From positions 27,106 to 91,105 of the forward strand of contig JALHOT010000013.1 in the NCBI GenBank assembly GCA_022842845.1: a DNA stretch of 64,000 nucleotides. The letters are read 5' to 3'. Numbering within the stretch: position 1 is the stretch's first letter; the number at the start of each line of letters is the position of its first letter. Origin of the DNA: Cyclobacteriaceae bacterium. GTDB taxonomy: Bacteria; Bacteroidota; Bacteroidia; Cytophagales; Cyclobacteriaceae. Made by a program: the position numbers and the translations under genes. The notes under the pieces are model-generated. The model saw only the letters and a list, made by a program, of their open reading frames with translations, ran no database searches and was not told the origin of the DNA. Shown piece by piece: positions 43,967 to 53,227 of the stretch.

Positions 43967-46798
43967 ATGCACTTGAAAAACACCTTTCCTTTTGTTTTTT
44001 TTCTATTCTATTCAATAATTGGACTGGGAAACGAAGCGGTTACACCAACCATTAGCCCAAGTTTTTCTAAGCCAAATCAACCAATAACCGTTACTTATGA
44101 TGTTACAGGTACCCCATTAGCTGCTTTGAGCCCTGCCTATGCCTGGGTATGGATTCCTAATACATCGATTAATGCCAAATGGAATGTGAATCCTGCCAGT
44201 ACTGATGCTGTCAAAACCAATAATGCCAAGTTCAATAAATCTGTAGTTGACGGTAAAACATTATTTTCATTAACGTTCACACCGGCTTCTTTTTTCGATG
44301 CTGATATCAGCACGCAGGGCTCTATGGGAATTCTATTAAAAGGTAATGATTGGCCGCAAGGGCAGACAATGGACTATATTATCAATTTTTGGGATGGTTC
44401 TTTTGATCTCCGTTTAAATAGCCCGAGTCGTTCGCAATTGTTTGTTTCAACTAATGACCAAATTATTGTTAAGGCAGAAACTTCCTCCACTGCTTCTTTT
44501 GCTCTTTATGTTAATAACTCATTAGTCAATGAGCAGTCTGGGATTACTCAATATAGCTACACGCATATAGTTACAGAGTCGTCAGGTACCACCACAGTAC
44601 GTCTGGTGGGAAGCAGTATGACCAATACTCAAGAGAGTAGCTTCCAATATATAATTTCTCGGAATAGCGAAGTAGCCACAAGGCCAGCAGGTATTCGTTC
44701 TGGTATTAACTATAATGGGTCGGATGCAACAAAAGCCACTCTTTGCTTGCTTGCCCCGGGTAAATCCTCTGTTTATGTATTAGGTGATTTTACTAATTGG
44801 GATATATCATCTGATTTTATGATGAAAAAGGATGGAGAACATTTTTGGTTAGAACTAACAGGCTTAACTCCCGGAACAGAATATGGATTTCAGTATTTGG
44901 TAGATGAAACTATCAAAGTAGCAGATCCTTATGCAGATAAAATTCTTGATCCTGATGATCGGTTTATTTCAGATTTCACCTATCCAAGCCTCAAGGATTA
45001 CCCTGAGAAAGCTATCAGTAGCAACTGGTACGAAAATAGGGTAGCTGTTTTGCAAACAAGTCAAATACCGTATGTATGGCAGATGGCTAATTTTCCCAAG
45101 CCTCCAAAAGAAAATCTTATTATCTATGAATTATTGATCCGGGATTTGTTTGATGCTAATAACAGAAATTACCAAACCTTAATCGATACCCTATCTTATT
45201 TTAAAAGACTGGGCATCAATGCTATTCAGCTTATGCCCATTATGGAGTTTAACGGTAATGAAGGTTGGGGTTATAACCCTACTTTTATGTTTGCCCCGGA
45301 TAAATATTATGGAACAAAGAACAAATTAAAGGAACTAATAGACAAATGTCATCAACAGGGTATAGCAGTCATCCTTGATATTGCCCTCAACCATCAGGAC
45401 GTGCCTAACACTTATGCTGCTATGTATTTTGACTTTGGGAGATTTGTTCCAAAGGATAATCCTTGGTTTAACACAACTCCAAAACATCCCTTTAATGTTT
45501 TCTTTGATATGAATCATGAGAGTAGTTATGTCAAAGACTATATCGACTCCATCAATCATTATTGGTTAAGTGAATACAAGGTTGATGGTTTTAGATTCGA
45601 CTTATCTAAAGGTTTTACGCAAAAAAATTCAGGAGGTGATGTGGGAGCCTGGTCTGCCTATGATGCCTCAAGGGTAGCACTTTTAAAGCGCATGGCTGAT
45701 AAAATCTGGGAACATACTCCTGAAGCTTATGTCATTCTTGAGCATTTGGGGGTGAATGAAGAAGAAAGGGAACTGGCACAATACCGAGCCGCAGAAGGGA
45801 AAGGCATGATGCTATGGGCAAAAATGACGGATCAGTATAACCAAAACACCATGGGTTATGCTGAGAATTCTGCGATAGCAAGTGTTTATCATAAGAGAAG
45901 ATCATGGGACGTTCCGCATCTGGTTTCTTATATGGAAAGTCATGATGAAGAGCGGCTCATGTTCAAGAACCTTAATTTTGGGAATACGACAGCTTCTTAC
46001 AGCGCCAAAGATCTTAACGAAGGTTTACGCAGAGTTGAAGCTGCCTTCGCCTGTTTCATTACTATTCCTGGTCCAAAGATGATCTGGCAACTTGGTGAGT
46101 TAGGGTATGATCAGTCTATCAATAGGTGTACCAATGGTACCATAAGCAATGATTGTCGCTTAACGCCTAAGCCTGTAGCGTGGAGCTATCAGCAGAATGA
46201 AAAACGTGCCCAGCTGTTCGATAGGGTAAGCGACATGCTTAGGTTGCGTAGAGAGTATCCTGTTTTTTCAAAGGGTGATGTAACTTTTAATGAAAGCAAT
46301 TCTTTAGTCAAAGCCATCACCATAAAAAATACGCCTTATACAAGCGCACCTGCAGATGCAAGCCAAATGAATGTGCAGATAGTCGCAAATTTTGACATGA
46401 CTCAAAAGACTATTGAAGTAACATTTCCACATGCAGGAACTTGGTATGACCATAAGCATGGAGGAATGCCTTATGAAGTGACTTCTGCTACGATGCCGGT
46501 AACTTTAAGTCCAGGTGGTTATTTTATTTTCACAGATTTCCCTATCTCCAACAATTTTGTTACTGAGATCGAAGAATCCGAAGTGGAAGATTTATCAGTA
46601 TATCCCAACCCAAGTCATGGTCATATTATTGTCCCAAGTGAGTTCACTGACCTTCATGTGTATGATTTAACTGGCAAGACAATAGAGATCATAAGACGTG
46701 GTGAAGAAGTGAATATTATCAATGCACCAGCGGGGATATATTTATTAAGAGCTAAAAGGAATCATAAATTGGTGACTTCAAAGATTTTGATTCGATAG
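43967..46798 (+). CDS. Secreted GH13 alpha-amylase with type IX sorting domain
   Basis: The protein has 943 residues from ATG 43967 with a Sec signal (MHLKNTFPFVFFLFYSIIG). N-terminal Ig-like region, then a CBM48/E-set domain (VYVLGDFTNWDISSDFMMKKDGEHFW), then GH13: VILDIALNHQ, GFRFDLSKG (nucleophile Asp near 545), YVILEHLG (acid/base Glu near 592) and SYMESHDEERL (Asp near 660). The last ~70 residues (LSVYPNPSHGHIIVP... YLLRAKRN) are a type IX secretion C-terminal sorting domain, so it should be placed on the cell surface or released. It probably makes the first cuts in starch. The promoter region carries LacI-type operators. Confidence 0.94.
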   Translation: MHLKNTFPFVFFLFYSIIGLGNEAVTPTISPSFSKPNQPITVTYDVTGTPLAALSPAYAWVWIPNTSINAKWNVNPASTDAVKTNNAKFNKSVVDGKTLFSLTFTPASFFDADISTQGSMGILLKGNDWPQGQTMDYIINFWDGSFDLRLNSPSRSQLFVSTNDQIIVKAETSSTASFALYVNNSLVNEQSGITQYSYTHIVTESSGTTTVRLVGSSMTNTQESSFQYIISRNSEVATRPAGIRSGINYNGSDATKATLCLLAPGKSSVYVLGDFTNWDISSDFMMKKDGEHFWLELTGLTPGTEYGFQYLVDETIKVADPYADKILDPDDRFISDFTYPSLKDYPEKAISSNWYENRVAVLQTSQIPYVWQMANFPKPPKENLIIYELLIRDLFDANNRNYQTLIDTLSYFKRLGINAIQLMPIMEFNGNEGWGYNPTFMFAPDKYYGTKNKLKELIDKCHQQGIAVILDIALNHQDVPNTYAAMYFDFGRFVPKDNPWFNTTPKHPFNVFFDMNHESSYVKDYIDSINHYWLSEYKVDGFRFDLSKGFTQKNSGGDVGAWSAYDASRVALLKRMADKIWEHTPEAYVILEHLGVNEEERELAQYRAAEGKGMMLWAKMTDQYNQNTMGYAENSAIASVYHKRRSWDVPHLVSYMESHDEERLMFKNLNFGNTTASYSAKDLNEGLRRVEAAFACFITIPGPKMIWQLGELGYDQSINRCTNGTISNDCRLTPKPVAWSYQQNEKRAQLFDRVSDMLRLRREYPVFSKGDVTFNESNSLVKAITIKNTPYTSAPADASQMNVQIVANFDMTQKTIEVTFPHAGTWYDHKHGGMPYEVTSATMPVTLSPGGYFIFTDFPISNNFVTEIEESEVEDLSVYPNPSHGHIIVPSEFTDLHVYDLTGKTIEIIRRGEEVNIINAPAGIYLLRAKRNHKLVTSKILIR

Positions 46799-46813
46799 TG
46801 TTAACGTCTGCAC

Positions 46814-46826
46814 AATCGTTTGCGAT
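46814..46826 (+). promoter_or_regulatory. LacI-type operator upstream of pgmB
   Basis: AATCGTTTGCGAT, 61 bp before the pgmB ATG, shares 11 of 13 bases with the boxes at 34115-34127 and 43767-43779. Confidence 0.6.
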
Positions 46827-46887
46827 ACTTTATTGAATCAGGTGTTAGAGTAAAGATAAAGGGAAAAGTATTTTTGAATTTGATTTC

Positions 46888-47562
46888 ATGCATGCATCTG
46901 TGAATAGAGTGAAAGCAGCCATTTTTGATTTAGATGGTGTCATTGTAGATACGGCCAAGTATCATTACTTGGCCTGGAAAAAACTGGCCAATGAGTTAGG
47001 CATTGATCTGACCATAGAAGATAACGAACGCCTCAAAGGTGTAAGCCGCATGGATTCGTTGGGCATTATACTGTCGCTGGGAGGTCTGAGTTTTTCTGAA
47101 GCCGAGAAGATTAAGATGGCTGATAGAAAGAATGCCTGGTTTGTTGACTTTGTTAACCAAATGCAACCTGACGAAATACTACCCGGAGCGAAAGAGCTGC
47201 TGCAAGCTTGCCGTGAAAATGGTATGAAAGTAGCGCTGGGCTCTAGTAGTAAAAATGCAAAATCCGTGCTTGGGCTTCTTAATATCGAACACCTCTTCGA
47301 TGTGATTGTCGATGGCACCATGATTAAAAACAGCAAGCCACATCCAGAAATTTTCTTGTTGGGCGCCTCATTGCTCAATATTTCACCGGATCAGTGCATA
47401 GTGTTCGAAGATGCCGAAGCTGGCGTTGAAGCTGCTCTGGCTGCAGGCATGATGTGTATAGGCCTTGGCTCTCCGGCACAATTAGGAAAGGCTAACCTGG
47501 TAATACCTGATTTAAGAAACTTTACTGTAGAGGACATTCCCAACGTAGTTCTCTCTCACTAA
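46888..47562 (+). CDS. pgmB: Beta-phosphoglucomutase
   Basis: The protein has 224 residues of the HAD superfamily, subfamily beta-PGM. Motif I FDLDGVIVDT with nucleophile Asp is followed by the cap signature YHYLAWKKLANELGI, RLKGVSRMDSLGIIL, motif II LGSSSKNAKS, KPHPEIFLLGA and motif IV FEDAEAGVEAALAAGM. It turns beta-D-glucose 1-phosphate into glucose 6-phosphate. The maltose phosphorylase gene starts 14 bp after its stop, which makes the pathway assignment strong. A LacI-type box is upstream. Confidence 0.96.
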   Translation: MHASVNRVKAAIFDLDGVIVDTAKYHYLAWKKLANELGIDLTIEDNERLKGVSRMDSLGIILSLGGLSFSEAEKIKMADRKNAWFVDFVNQMQPDEILPGAKELLQACRENGMKVALGSSSKNAKSVLGLLNIEHLFDVIVDGTMIKNSKPHPEIFLLGASLLNISPDQCIVFEDAEAGVEAALAAGMMCIGLGSPAQLGKANLVIPDLRNFTVEDIPNVVLSH

Positions 47563-47576
47563 CGAATCTCATTTAT

Positions 47577-49856
47577 ATGAAACAATACTTAAAACATGAT
47601 GCCTGGAAGATAATCGAAGAGGGTTTTTCTCCGGAATACAATCGAATATCTGAAAGTGTTTTTAGCATAGGCAATGGGCGTATGGGCCAACGTGCCACTT
47701 TTGAAGAGCAATACTCAGGTGATACGCATCAGGGGACTTATGTTGCTGGGGTATACTATCCTGATAAAACCCGCGTGGGCTGGTGGAAGAACGGATACCC
47801 CGAATACTTCGCCAAAGTATTAAACGCTCCGAGTTGGATTGACATCGATATTAGCTTTGATGGAGAAGTCTTGGACCTGGCCAAAGCCAAGGTTGAAAAC
47901 TTCAGGCGTGAGTTGAATATGCAAAATGGTCTTCTCTCACGTTCATTTGTAGCCACCTTGCCCAGCGGAAAAAAGCTGGCGATAGAGGCAAAACGCTTTT
48001 GCAGTATGGCTGATGGGGAAGTGGGCGCTATACGCTACAGCATCACCCTATTGAATGCAAGTGGACATATGTCTGTAATCCTGCCAGTGGATGCAGATGT
48101 TGTAAATAAAGATGCCAACTACGATGAGAAATTTTGGGAAGAAATTTACAAATCCGCTGATGCAGACCGTGCCATGGTGGTGGCTGAAACCAAAAAGACT
48201 AAGTTTCATGTAGCTACAGGCATTGCTTTTCTCTTTAAAGAAAATGACAAAATAAAACCTGTTAATACTTGTACCGAAACCAGAGAGAAATATGCTGCCA
48301 TCGCTTTTAGCACAGAGGTAAAAGAGAAGGTAAGCTATACTATCGAGAAATATGCTGTTGTACTTTCCAGCGAGAATCACAAAAAGGATTTACTCGTATC
48401 GGTAGCCGAACAAAAACTGCGCAATATCAAAAGCGAAGGTTTTGATAAATTATTTGATGCGCATCATAACAATTGGTTAAAGCGATGGGAGGGGGCTGAC
48501 ATTACCATTGAAGGCGACATTGCCGCACAGCAAGGCATACGCTTTAATATTTTTCAGCTCATGCAAACCTACACCGGTGAGGATGAGCGCTTGAACATCG
48601 GACCGAAAGGATTTACCGGAGAGAAATATGGCGGAAGCACCTATTGGGATACAGAAGCCTATTGCTTGCCTTTTTACTTAGGCACAGCCGATCAAAAAGT
48701 TGCGCGTAATTTATTGGTATATCGTTACAAGCATTTGCAGAGAGCCATTGAGAATGCCGGTAAACTTGGCTTTACCAAGGGCGCTGCATTGTATCCAATG
48801 GTAACGATGAATGGGGAAGAATGCCACAATGAATGGGAAATCACTTTTGAAGAGATCCACCGCAATGGTGCCATTGCTTATGGTATCTATGATTACATTC
48901 GCTACACAGGCGATGAAAAGTATCTGACTGAATTTGGATTGGAAGTACTGATTGGCATTGCACGTTTCTGGGCACAGCGGGTAAACTGGTCGGCCGATAA
49001 GCAGCAATATGTGATGTTGGGCGTAACAGGTCCTAATGAGTACGAGAACAACGTTAACAATAACTGGTATACCAACTTAATTGCTGCCTGGACACTTGAT
49101 TACTCCCTTCAGGCGATTGATTTTGTGAAACAGGATGACAGAGCAGCTTACGATAAACTCATCAAGCGTATTGATTTTAAAGAAGCAGAAGAAAGCAATC
49201 GCTGGAAAGATATTGCAGCGAAAATGTATTTGCCTGAAGATAGCAAGCGAGGCGTATTCCTGCAGCAAGATGGTTTCCTGGATAAAGAGTTATTGACCGT
49301 AAGCCAGTTGAGAAAGGAAGATCGCCCTTTGAACCAGAAGTGGTCTTGGGACCGCATACTTCGTTCATGCTTCATCAAACAAGCCGATGTATTACAAGGA
49401 ATGTATTTCTTTGAAGATCGTTTTTCTTTTGATGAACTGAAAAGAAACTTTGACTTTTATGAACCGATGACGGTGCACGAGTCATCTCTATCACCTTGCG
49501 TACACGTTATTCTTGCCTCAGTATTGGGGTATAAAGAAAAGGCTTACGAAATGTACCTGCGCACTTCACGCCTCGATCTTGACGACTATAATAACGATAC
49601 AGAAGATGGTTGCCATATTACCAGTATGGCAGGCACCTGGATGAGTGTGGTGAAAGGTTTTGGGGGTATGCGTGTGCGCGAGGGAAAGCTTCACTTCAAT
49701 CCATTCATTCCGGATCAATGGAAGTCTTATTCCTTTAAGGTAGAGTTCAGAGGCCGCGTTATTAAAGTGGATGTAAGCAAGGGCTCAACCGATATTAAAG
49801 TTATCTCGGGCGATCCGCTGGAGATAATCATCGGGGAAGAAAAAGAGCTGGCTTAA
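47577..49856 (+). CDS. GH65 maltose phosphorylase
   Basis: The protein has 759 residues, normal for GH65. Signature stretches include FSIGNGRMGQRATFEE at the N-terminus, GPKGFTGEKYGGSTYWDTEAYCLPFY, and VTGPNEYENNVNNNWYTN, which bears the general-acid Glu; HESSLSPCVHVI is near the phosphate-binding region. It splits maltose with phosphate into glucose and beta-glucose 1-phosphate. Paired with pgmB it gives one sugar phosphate without ATP. Kojibiose or trehalose phosphorylase would be less likely given the starch context. No signal peptide; cytoplasmic. Confidence 0.94.
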   Translation: MKQYLKHDAWKIIEEGFSPEYNRISESVFSIGNGRMGQRATFEEQYSGDTHQGTYVAGVYYPDKTRVGWWKNGYPEYFAKVLNAPSWIDIDISFDGEVLDLAKAKVENFRRELNMQNGLLSRSFVATLPSGKKLAIEAKRFCSMADGEVGAIRYSITLLNASGHMSVILPVDADVVNKDANYDEKFWEEIYKSADADRAMVVAETKKTKFHVATGIAFLFKENDKIKPVNTCTETREKYAAIAFSTEVKEKVSYTIEKYAVVLSSENHKKDLLVSVAEQKLRNIKSEGFDKLFDAHHNNWLKRWEGADITIEGDIAAQQGIRFNIFQLMQTYTGEDERLNIGPKGFTGEKYGGSTYWDTEAYCLPFYLGTADQKVARNLLVYRYKHLQRAIENAGKLGFTKGAALYPMVTMNGEECHNEWEITFEEIHRNGAIAYGIYDYIRYTGDEKYLTEFGLEVLIGIARFWAQRVNWSADKQQYVMLGVTGPNEYENNVNNNWYTNLIAAWTLDYSLQAIDFVKQDDRAAYDKLIKRIDFKEAEESNRWKDIAAKMYLPEDSKRGVFLQQDGFLDKELLTVSQLRKEDRPLNQKWSWDRILRSCFIKQADVLQGMYFFEDRFSFDELKRNFDFYEPMTVHESSLSPCVHVILASVLGYKEKAYEMYLRTSRLDLDDYNNDTEDGCHITSMAGTWMSVVKGFGGMRVREGKLHFNPFIPDQWKSYSFKVEFRGRVIKVDVSKGSTDIKVISGDPLEIIIGEEKELA

Positions 49857-49873
49857 TTTGGTTGGGCGAAATT

Positions 49874-49922
49874 CGTTATTAATTGTTCGTTGTTGGTGAT
49901 CAGCAACGAACAATTAATAACG
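49874..49922. repeat. Long 22-bp palindromic hairpin between convergent genes
   Basis: Arms 49874-49895 and 49901-49922 pair along all 22 positions (one G-T pair) around a 5-nt loop GTGAT. No T-tract follows. It lies between the GH65 gene and the convergent AGCS gene and could act as a two-way terminator or be a dispersed palindromic unit. Confidence 0.75.
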
Positions 49923-49933
49923 CTTAACCACAA

Positions 49934-51328
49934 TTAAAATTCTTTTGCTTCAAGCTTCGCGAAGTACTTCTTGGCTTCGGCCATTACTTTAGGCGCTAGT
50001 GCAAATCCAGAGAGCATGGTTGGGAAAGCCATCAGTGCGTAAGCAATATCAATCACGTTCATCACATCTGTCATGGAGGCGACAGCGCCAACCACAATAG
50101 TAGACAAGTAGAAGTAGTTGTAATAGTATCCGGCTTTTGCCCCAAACAGAAAGGCCATGCCTTTGCTACCATAATAGCTGTAAGAGAAAAGAGAAGTGAT
50201 AGCAAAGAAAAAAGCGCTGATCAATAAAAGTAACTTTCCGGGAGTACCTAAGGACATTTCGAAGGCTGTTGCTGTGAGGGTTACGCCATTCGCCCCTGAC
50301 GTTTTCCAAACATCAGTTACTAAGATGGCCAGCGCAGTAAGCGTACAAACAATCAGTGTATCAATCATTGGGCTGAGCATTGAAACCAATCCTTCACGGA
50401 TGGGTTCTTTGCTTCGGGAGGCTCCTAAAGCCATAGGTGCTGTACCGATACCCGCTTCATTGGAGAATGAAGCCCTGCGTACACCTGCTACAATTAAACC
50501 ACCAACAATGCCACCTAAAGCAGGCTCACCTCTGTAGTTATTCGCAGCAAAAGCATCGGTGATCACCATCCACAAGTATTCAGGTACTTTTCCAATGTTT
50601 AATATAAGTATGGCAAGTACTGAAAGAAAATAAATGACAATCATGATGGGTACCATTTTGCCGGCCCAGCTACCAATGCGCTGAATACCACCAATAATAA
50701 CGATACCGGAAATTAAAGTAAGGACAAGACCAATCATGAATTTAGCTACACCAATATCAAAGCCTAAAAAATTAAAGGAGGCAGCCTTGGCGCTTTCTGA
50801 GGTAATGCCAATATCAATGATCACTTGTGTTAATTGATTGGCTTGAAAAATGGGCAAGCAACCCACCATTACGCACACAGAAAATAATACAGCGAGTGGT
50901 TGCCATGCTTTGCCCATGGCCTCTTTAATAACATACATGGGGCCTCCTTGAATAACACCTGCTGAGTCTTTACCTCTGTACATTACTGATAGCGTACTTG
51001 TAAAGAAGTTGGTACTCATACCCACAAAAGCTGTTACCCACATCCAGAATAAAGCACCTGGTCCACCAATAGATATAGCAGCGGCTACACCAGCAATATT
51101 GCCCATACCCACTGTAGAGGCGAGAGCAGTAGAGAGCGCCTGGTAAGCGTTAATATGACCAGGGTCATTGGGATTATCATACTTGCCGCGTAAAACGGAG
51201 ATGGCATGCGTAAAGTATTTGTATTGGATAAAGCCTGAATAAAAAAAGAAATAGATGCCCCCTAAGATCAGCAAGAACAATACGGGTGTCCAAACGTTGG
51301 TAGCTAATTGACTAATAAACTCACTCAT
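49934..51328 (-). CDS. AGCS-family sodium:alanine/amino-acid symporter
   Basis: The protein has 464 residues and about eleven transmembrane helices. STVGMGNIAGVAAAISIGGPGALFWMWVTAFVGMSTNFFTSTLSVMYR, GGPMYVIKEAMG and RRASFSNEAGIGTAPMALGASRS are hallmarks of the AGCS family (AlsT/DagA-like), which imports alanine or glycine with Na+. It is not a typical member of a starch locus and is separated from the GH65 gene by a long palindrome. The agmatinase-family gene lies upstream on the same strand, 94 bp away. Confidence 0.93.
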   Translation of the reverse strand: MSEFISQLATNVWTPVLFLLILGGIYFFFYSGFIQYKYFTHAISVLRGKYDNPNDPGHINAYQALSTALASTVGMGNIAGVAAAISIGGPGALFWMWVTAFVGMSTNFFTSTLSVMYRGKDSAGVIQGGPMYVIKEAMGKAWQPLAVLFSVCVMVGCLPIFQANQLTQVIIDIGITSESAKAASFNFLGFDIGVAKFMIGLVLTLISGIVIIGGIQRIGSWAGKMVPIMIVIYFLSVLAILILNIGKVPEYLWMVITDAFAANNYRGEPALGGIVGGLIVAGVRRASFSNEAGIGTAPMALGASRSKEPIREGLVSMLSPMIDTLIVCTLTALAILVTDVWKTSGANGVTLTATAFEMSLGTPGKLLLLISAFFFAITSLFSYSYYGSKGMAFLFGAKAGYYYNYFYLSTIVVGAVASMTDVMNVIDIAYALMAFPTMLSGFALAPKVMAEAKKYFAKLEAKEF

Positions 51329-51371
51329 TCAAAAATGTTTAAAAGGCTAAAATAGGATATAATATCGAATA

Positions 51372-51388
51372 ATCGCTTTTAATGCGAT
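51372..51388. promoter_or_regulatory. Inverted repeat ATCGC-N7-GCGAT before the AGCS gene
   Basis: Perfect 5-bp arms are separated by TTTTAAT in the gap between the agmatinase-family stop codon and the AGCS ATG. It may be a regulator site. Confidence 0.35.
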
Positions 51389-51422
51389 GAACGACTCTAT
51401 GCTCGTGCAAGCGGAGCAAGAT

Positions 51423-52478
51423 TTAATGATCCTTTAGTTTTCCCTGCGACACAGCCATCCAGTTGCATAAACTATACAATAAGCGGGCCCCTACATTAGC
51501 ATCCCACTCGTCTTCTCCTGAAGGAGCCACCTCATTCAGATCGAAACCAATTATGCGTTTACCTGATTTCACTAATTTCTTAATCAGAAATTGTACCTGA
51601 TGAAATTCAAAACCTCCAGCTACTGGTGTACCGGTATTGGGACATAGTTTGGGATCCAGGCCATCTATATCAAAACTGATGTACACGTATTCCGGCAACT
51701 CTTTAATAATAGCATTGCAAATTGCATCCCACGATTTGCCTTCGTATTGATGGGCTTTGATGTCTTCATCAAAGAAGGTCACCACCCGACCGGCTGCGCG
51801 CTGCATCACCATCACTTCCTCTTCGCAATAATCGCGTATGCCCACTTGCACCAGTTTGGCAACAGCAGGAATCTTCAACGCATTGTACATGATGCTTGCA
51901 TGTGAGTAAGTAAAGCCCTCGTAGGCCTTGCGTAAATCAGCGTGCGCATCAATTTGTAATATGGCAAAGCGATCGTAGCGTTCGCTGAGGGCACGCATAA
52001 AACCCAAAGGTGTACTGTGGTCGCCACCTAATAATCCAACGAGCTTACCTTCTTTTAAATGCTTGAGTGTTGTATTTTTTACATAAATGTTAAGGTTCTC
52101 GCTGGCTTCATTAATTTTAGCTACGATGGGATTATTTTCTGCTGTATCATCTTCTTCGCCCAAGGATTCTATGTATTGAGAAGATAGCTCTCTGAGCTTT
52201 CGATTTTCTTCATATAGGTTTTGAGGAACGGGTAGCATAGCAATGCCAAGCTTCCACGCATCAGGAATATCTTTGACAAAGAGATCAACTTGTGCACTGG
52301 CTTCCAGAACAGCCTCCGGACCTTTAGCGGTGCCATCAGCATACGAAACCGTTACTTCCCAGGGTACAGGTACGATTATTAAATCTGCATTATCAGGCGA
52401 GAAGGGGAGGCCAAATAAATTGCCGGAAGCACCGGGTGCATTGGGATCAAATTGGGCGATAACTTTTTCTTTAGTCAT
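51423..52478 (-). CDS. Agmatinase/arginase (ureohydrolase) family protein
   Basis: The protein has 351 residues, longer than typical agmatinase (about 310). The manganese-binding motifs GLLGGDHST, QIDAHADLRKAY, and SFDIDGLDPKLCPNTGTPVAGGF are complete, and the C-terminal FDLNEVAPSGE is present. The substrate could be agmatine, arginine, formiminoglutamate or another guanidino compound; sequence alone does not tell. An acidic insert (SLGEEDDTAENN) in the N-terminal third is distinctive of the Bacteroidota group. It lies downstream of the SixA-like gene. Confidence 0.88.
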   Translation of the reverse strand: MTKEKVIAQFDPNAPGASGNLFGLPFSPDNADLIIVPVPWEVTVSYADGTAKGPEAVLEASAQVDLFVKDIPDAWKLGIAMLPVPQNLYEENRKLRELSSQYIESLGEEDDTAENNPIVAKINEASENLNIYVKNTTLKHLKEGKLVGLLGGDHSTPLGFMRALSERYDRFAILQIDAHADLRKAYEGFTYSHASIMYNALKIPAVAKLVQVGIRDYCEEEVMVMQRAAGRVVTFFDEDIKAHQYEGKSWDAICNAIIKELPEYVYISFDIDGLDPKLCPNTGTPVAGGFEFHQVQFLIKKLVKSGKRIIGFDLNEVAPSGEDEWDANVGARLLYSLCNWMAVSQGKLKDH

Positions 52479-52526
52479 AAGTGATGGAGAAAATTAAAGG
52501 CGCTGTGTATAAAATGCTGTTGATTA

Positions 52527-53027
52527 TTATGTGTTGAATTGATCAGGAAAAATAAATTCTTGAAGCGAGACACTATCCTTGCTGAATTCCTTCCATGATA
52601 AGGCAGGTGCATGGATGATACAAATGCCTGCCGTGGGCATAGAACCTATTTCAGCACCACTCAGGTATTCTGCCAGATAGGATACGGTCGGGTTATGACC
52701 TACAAGTATAACAGAGCGAATACCTGCATCCATCTGGTTAATAAAGCTTAAGTACGAACGGATGGAAGAATTGTATAATTCCTCTTCTGTTACAATGCTT
52801 TCAGCGGGTAGTTTTAATACATCAGAAATAAGTGCAGCTGTTTGCTGTGTCCTTTTGGCGATGCTGGTATAAATATAGTCTGGCTTAACACCAAGCTTGG
52901 CTAGCTGAGAAGCCATCATCAGGGCTTCTTGCTGGCCTTTGGAAGTCAATTCACGGTCTTTATCATGCAAGTGGCTGTGAATTTCTTCAGCTTGCGCGTG
53001 TCGCATAATAAAAAGAGTGCGTTGCAT
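52527..53027 (-). CDS. SixA-like histidine phosphatase
   Basis: The protein has 166 residues. The RHG-type catalytic motif near the N-terminus is LFIMRHAQAEE (phospho-accepting His), with TSKGQQEALMMASQL, TSIAKRTQQTAALI and second catalytic His in VILVGHNPTVSYLAEYL. These place it in the SixA branch of the histidine phosphatase superfamily, whose E. coli member removes phosphate from His on phosphotransfer proteins. The substrate here is unknown. It is divergent from topA. Confidence 0.88.
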   Translation of the reverse strand: MQRTLFIMRHAQAEEIHSHLHDKDRELTSKGQQEALMMASQLAKLGVKPDYIYTSIAKRTQQTAALISDVLKLPAESIVTEEELYNSSIRSYLSFINQMDAGIRSVILVGHNPTVSYLAEYLSGAEIGSMPTAGICIIHAPALSWKEFSKDSVSLQEFIFPDQFNT

Positions 53028-53227
53028 GAAGGCTAGGTTTGGTCTTTAGGTTTGTAAAATTAAGCATCTTCTAAAAACAGGCCTGACAATAAATTAAAAA
53101 TGAGCTAACAGGCTGACAATTAGTTACATGATACCATCAAAAGCCATTGAGGTCCTGCCTATAACAACAAAATTGAATTTGATTTTTTAAAAATTTAGAG
53201 ATATTTGACCCTTCTGATAAAAAAAGC

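Noticed and set aside
46965..47378. 137-codon frame antisense to pgmB
   Set aside because: It is the shadow of a catalytic HAD gene; Ser/Pro-rich composition typical of an antisense frame.
53077..53120. Direct repeat of ACAGGC(C)TGACAAT between the SixA-like gene and topA
   Set aside because: Only two imperfect short copies; too little to call a regulatory array, attachment site or CRISPR.
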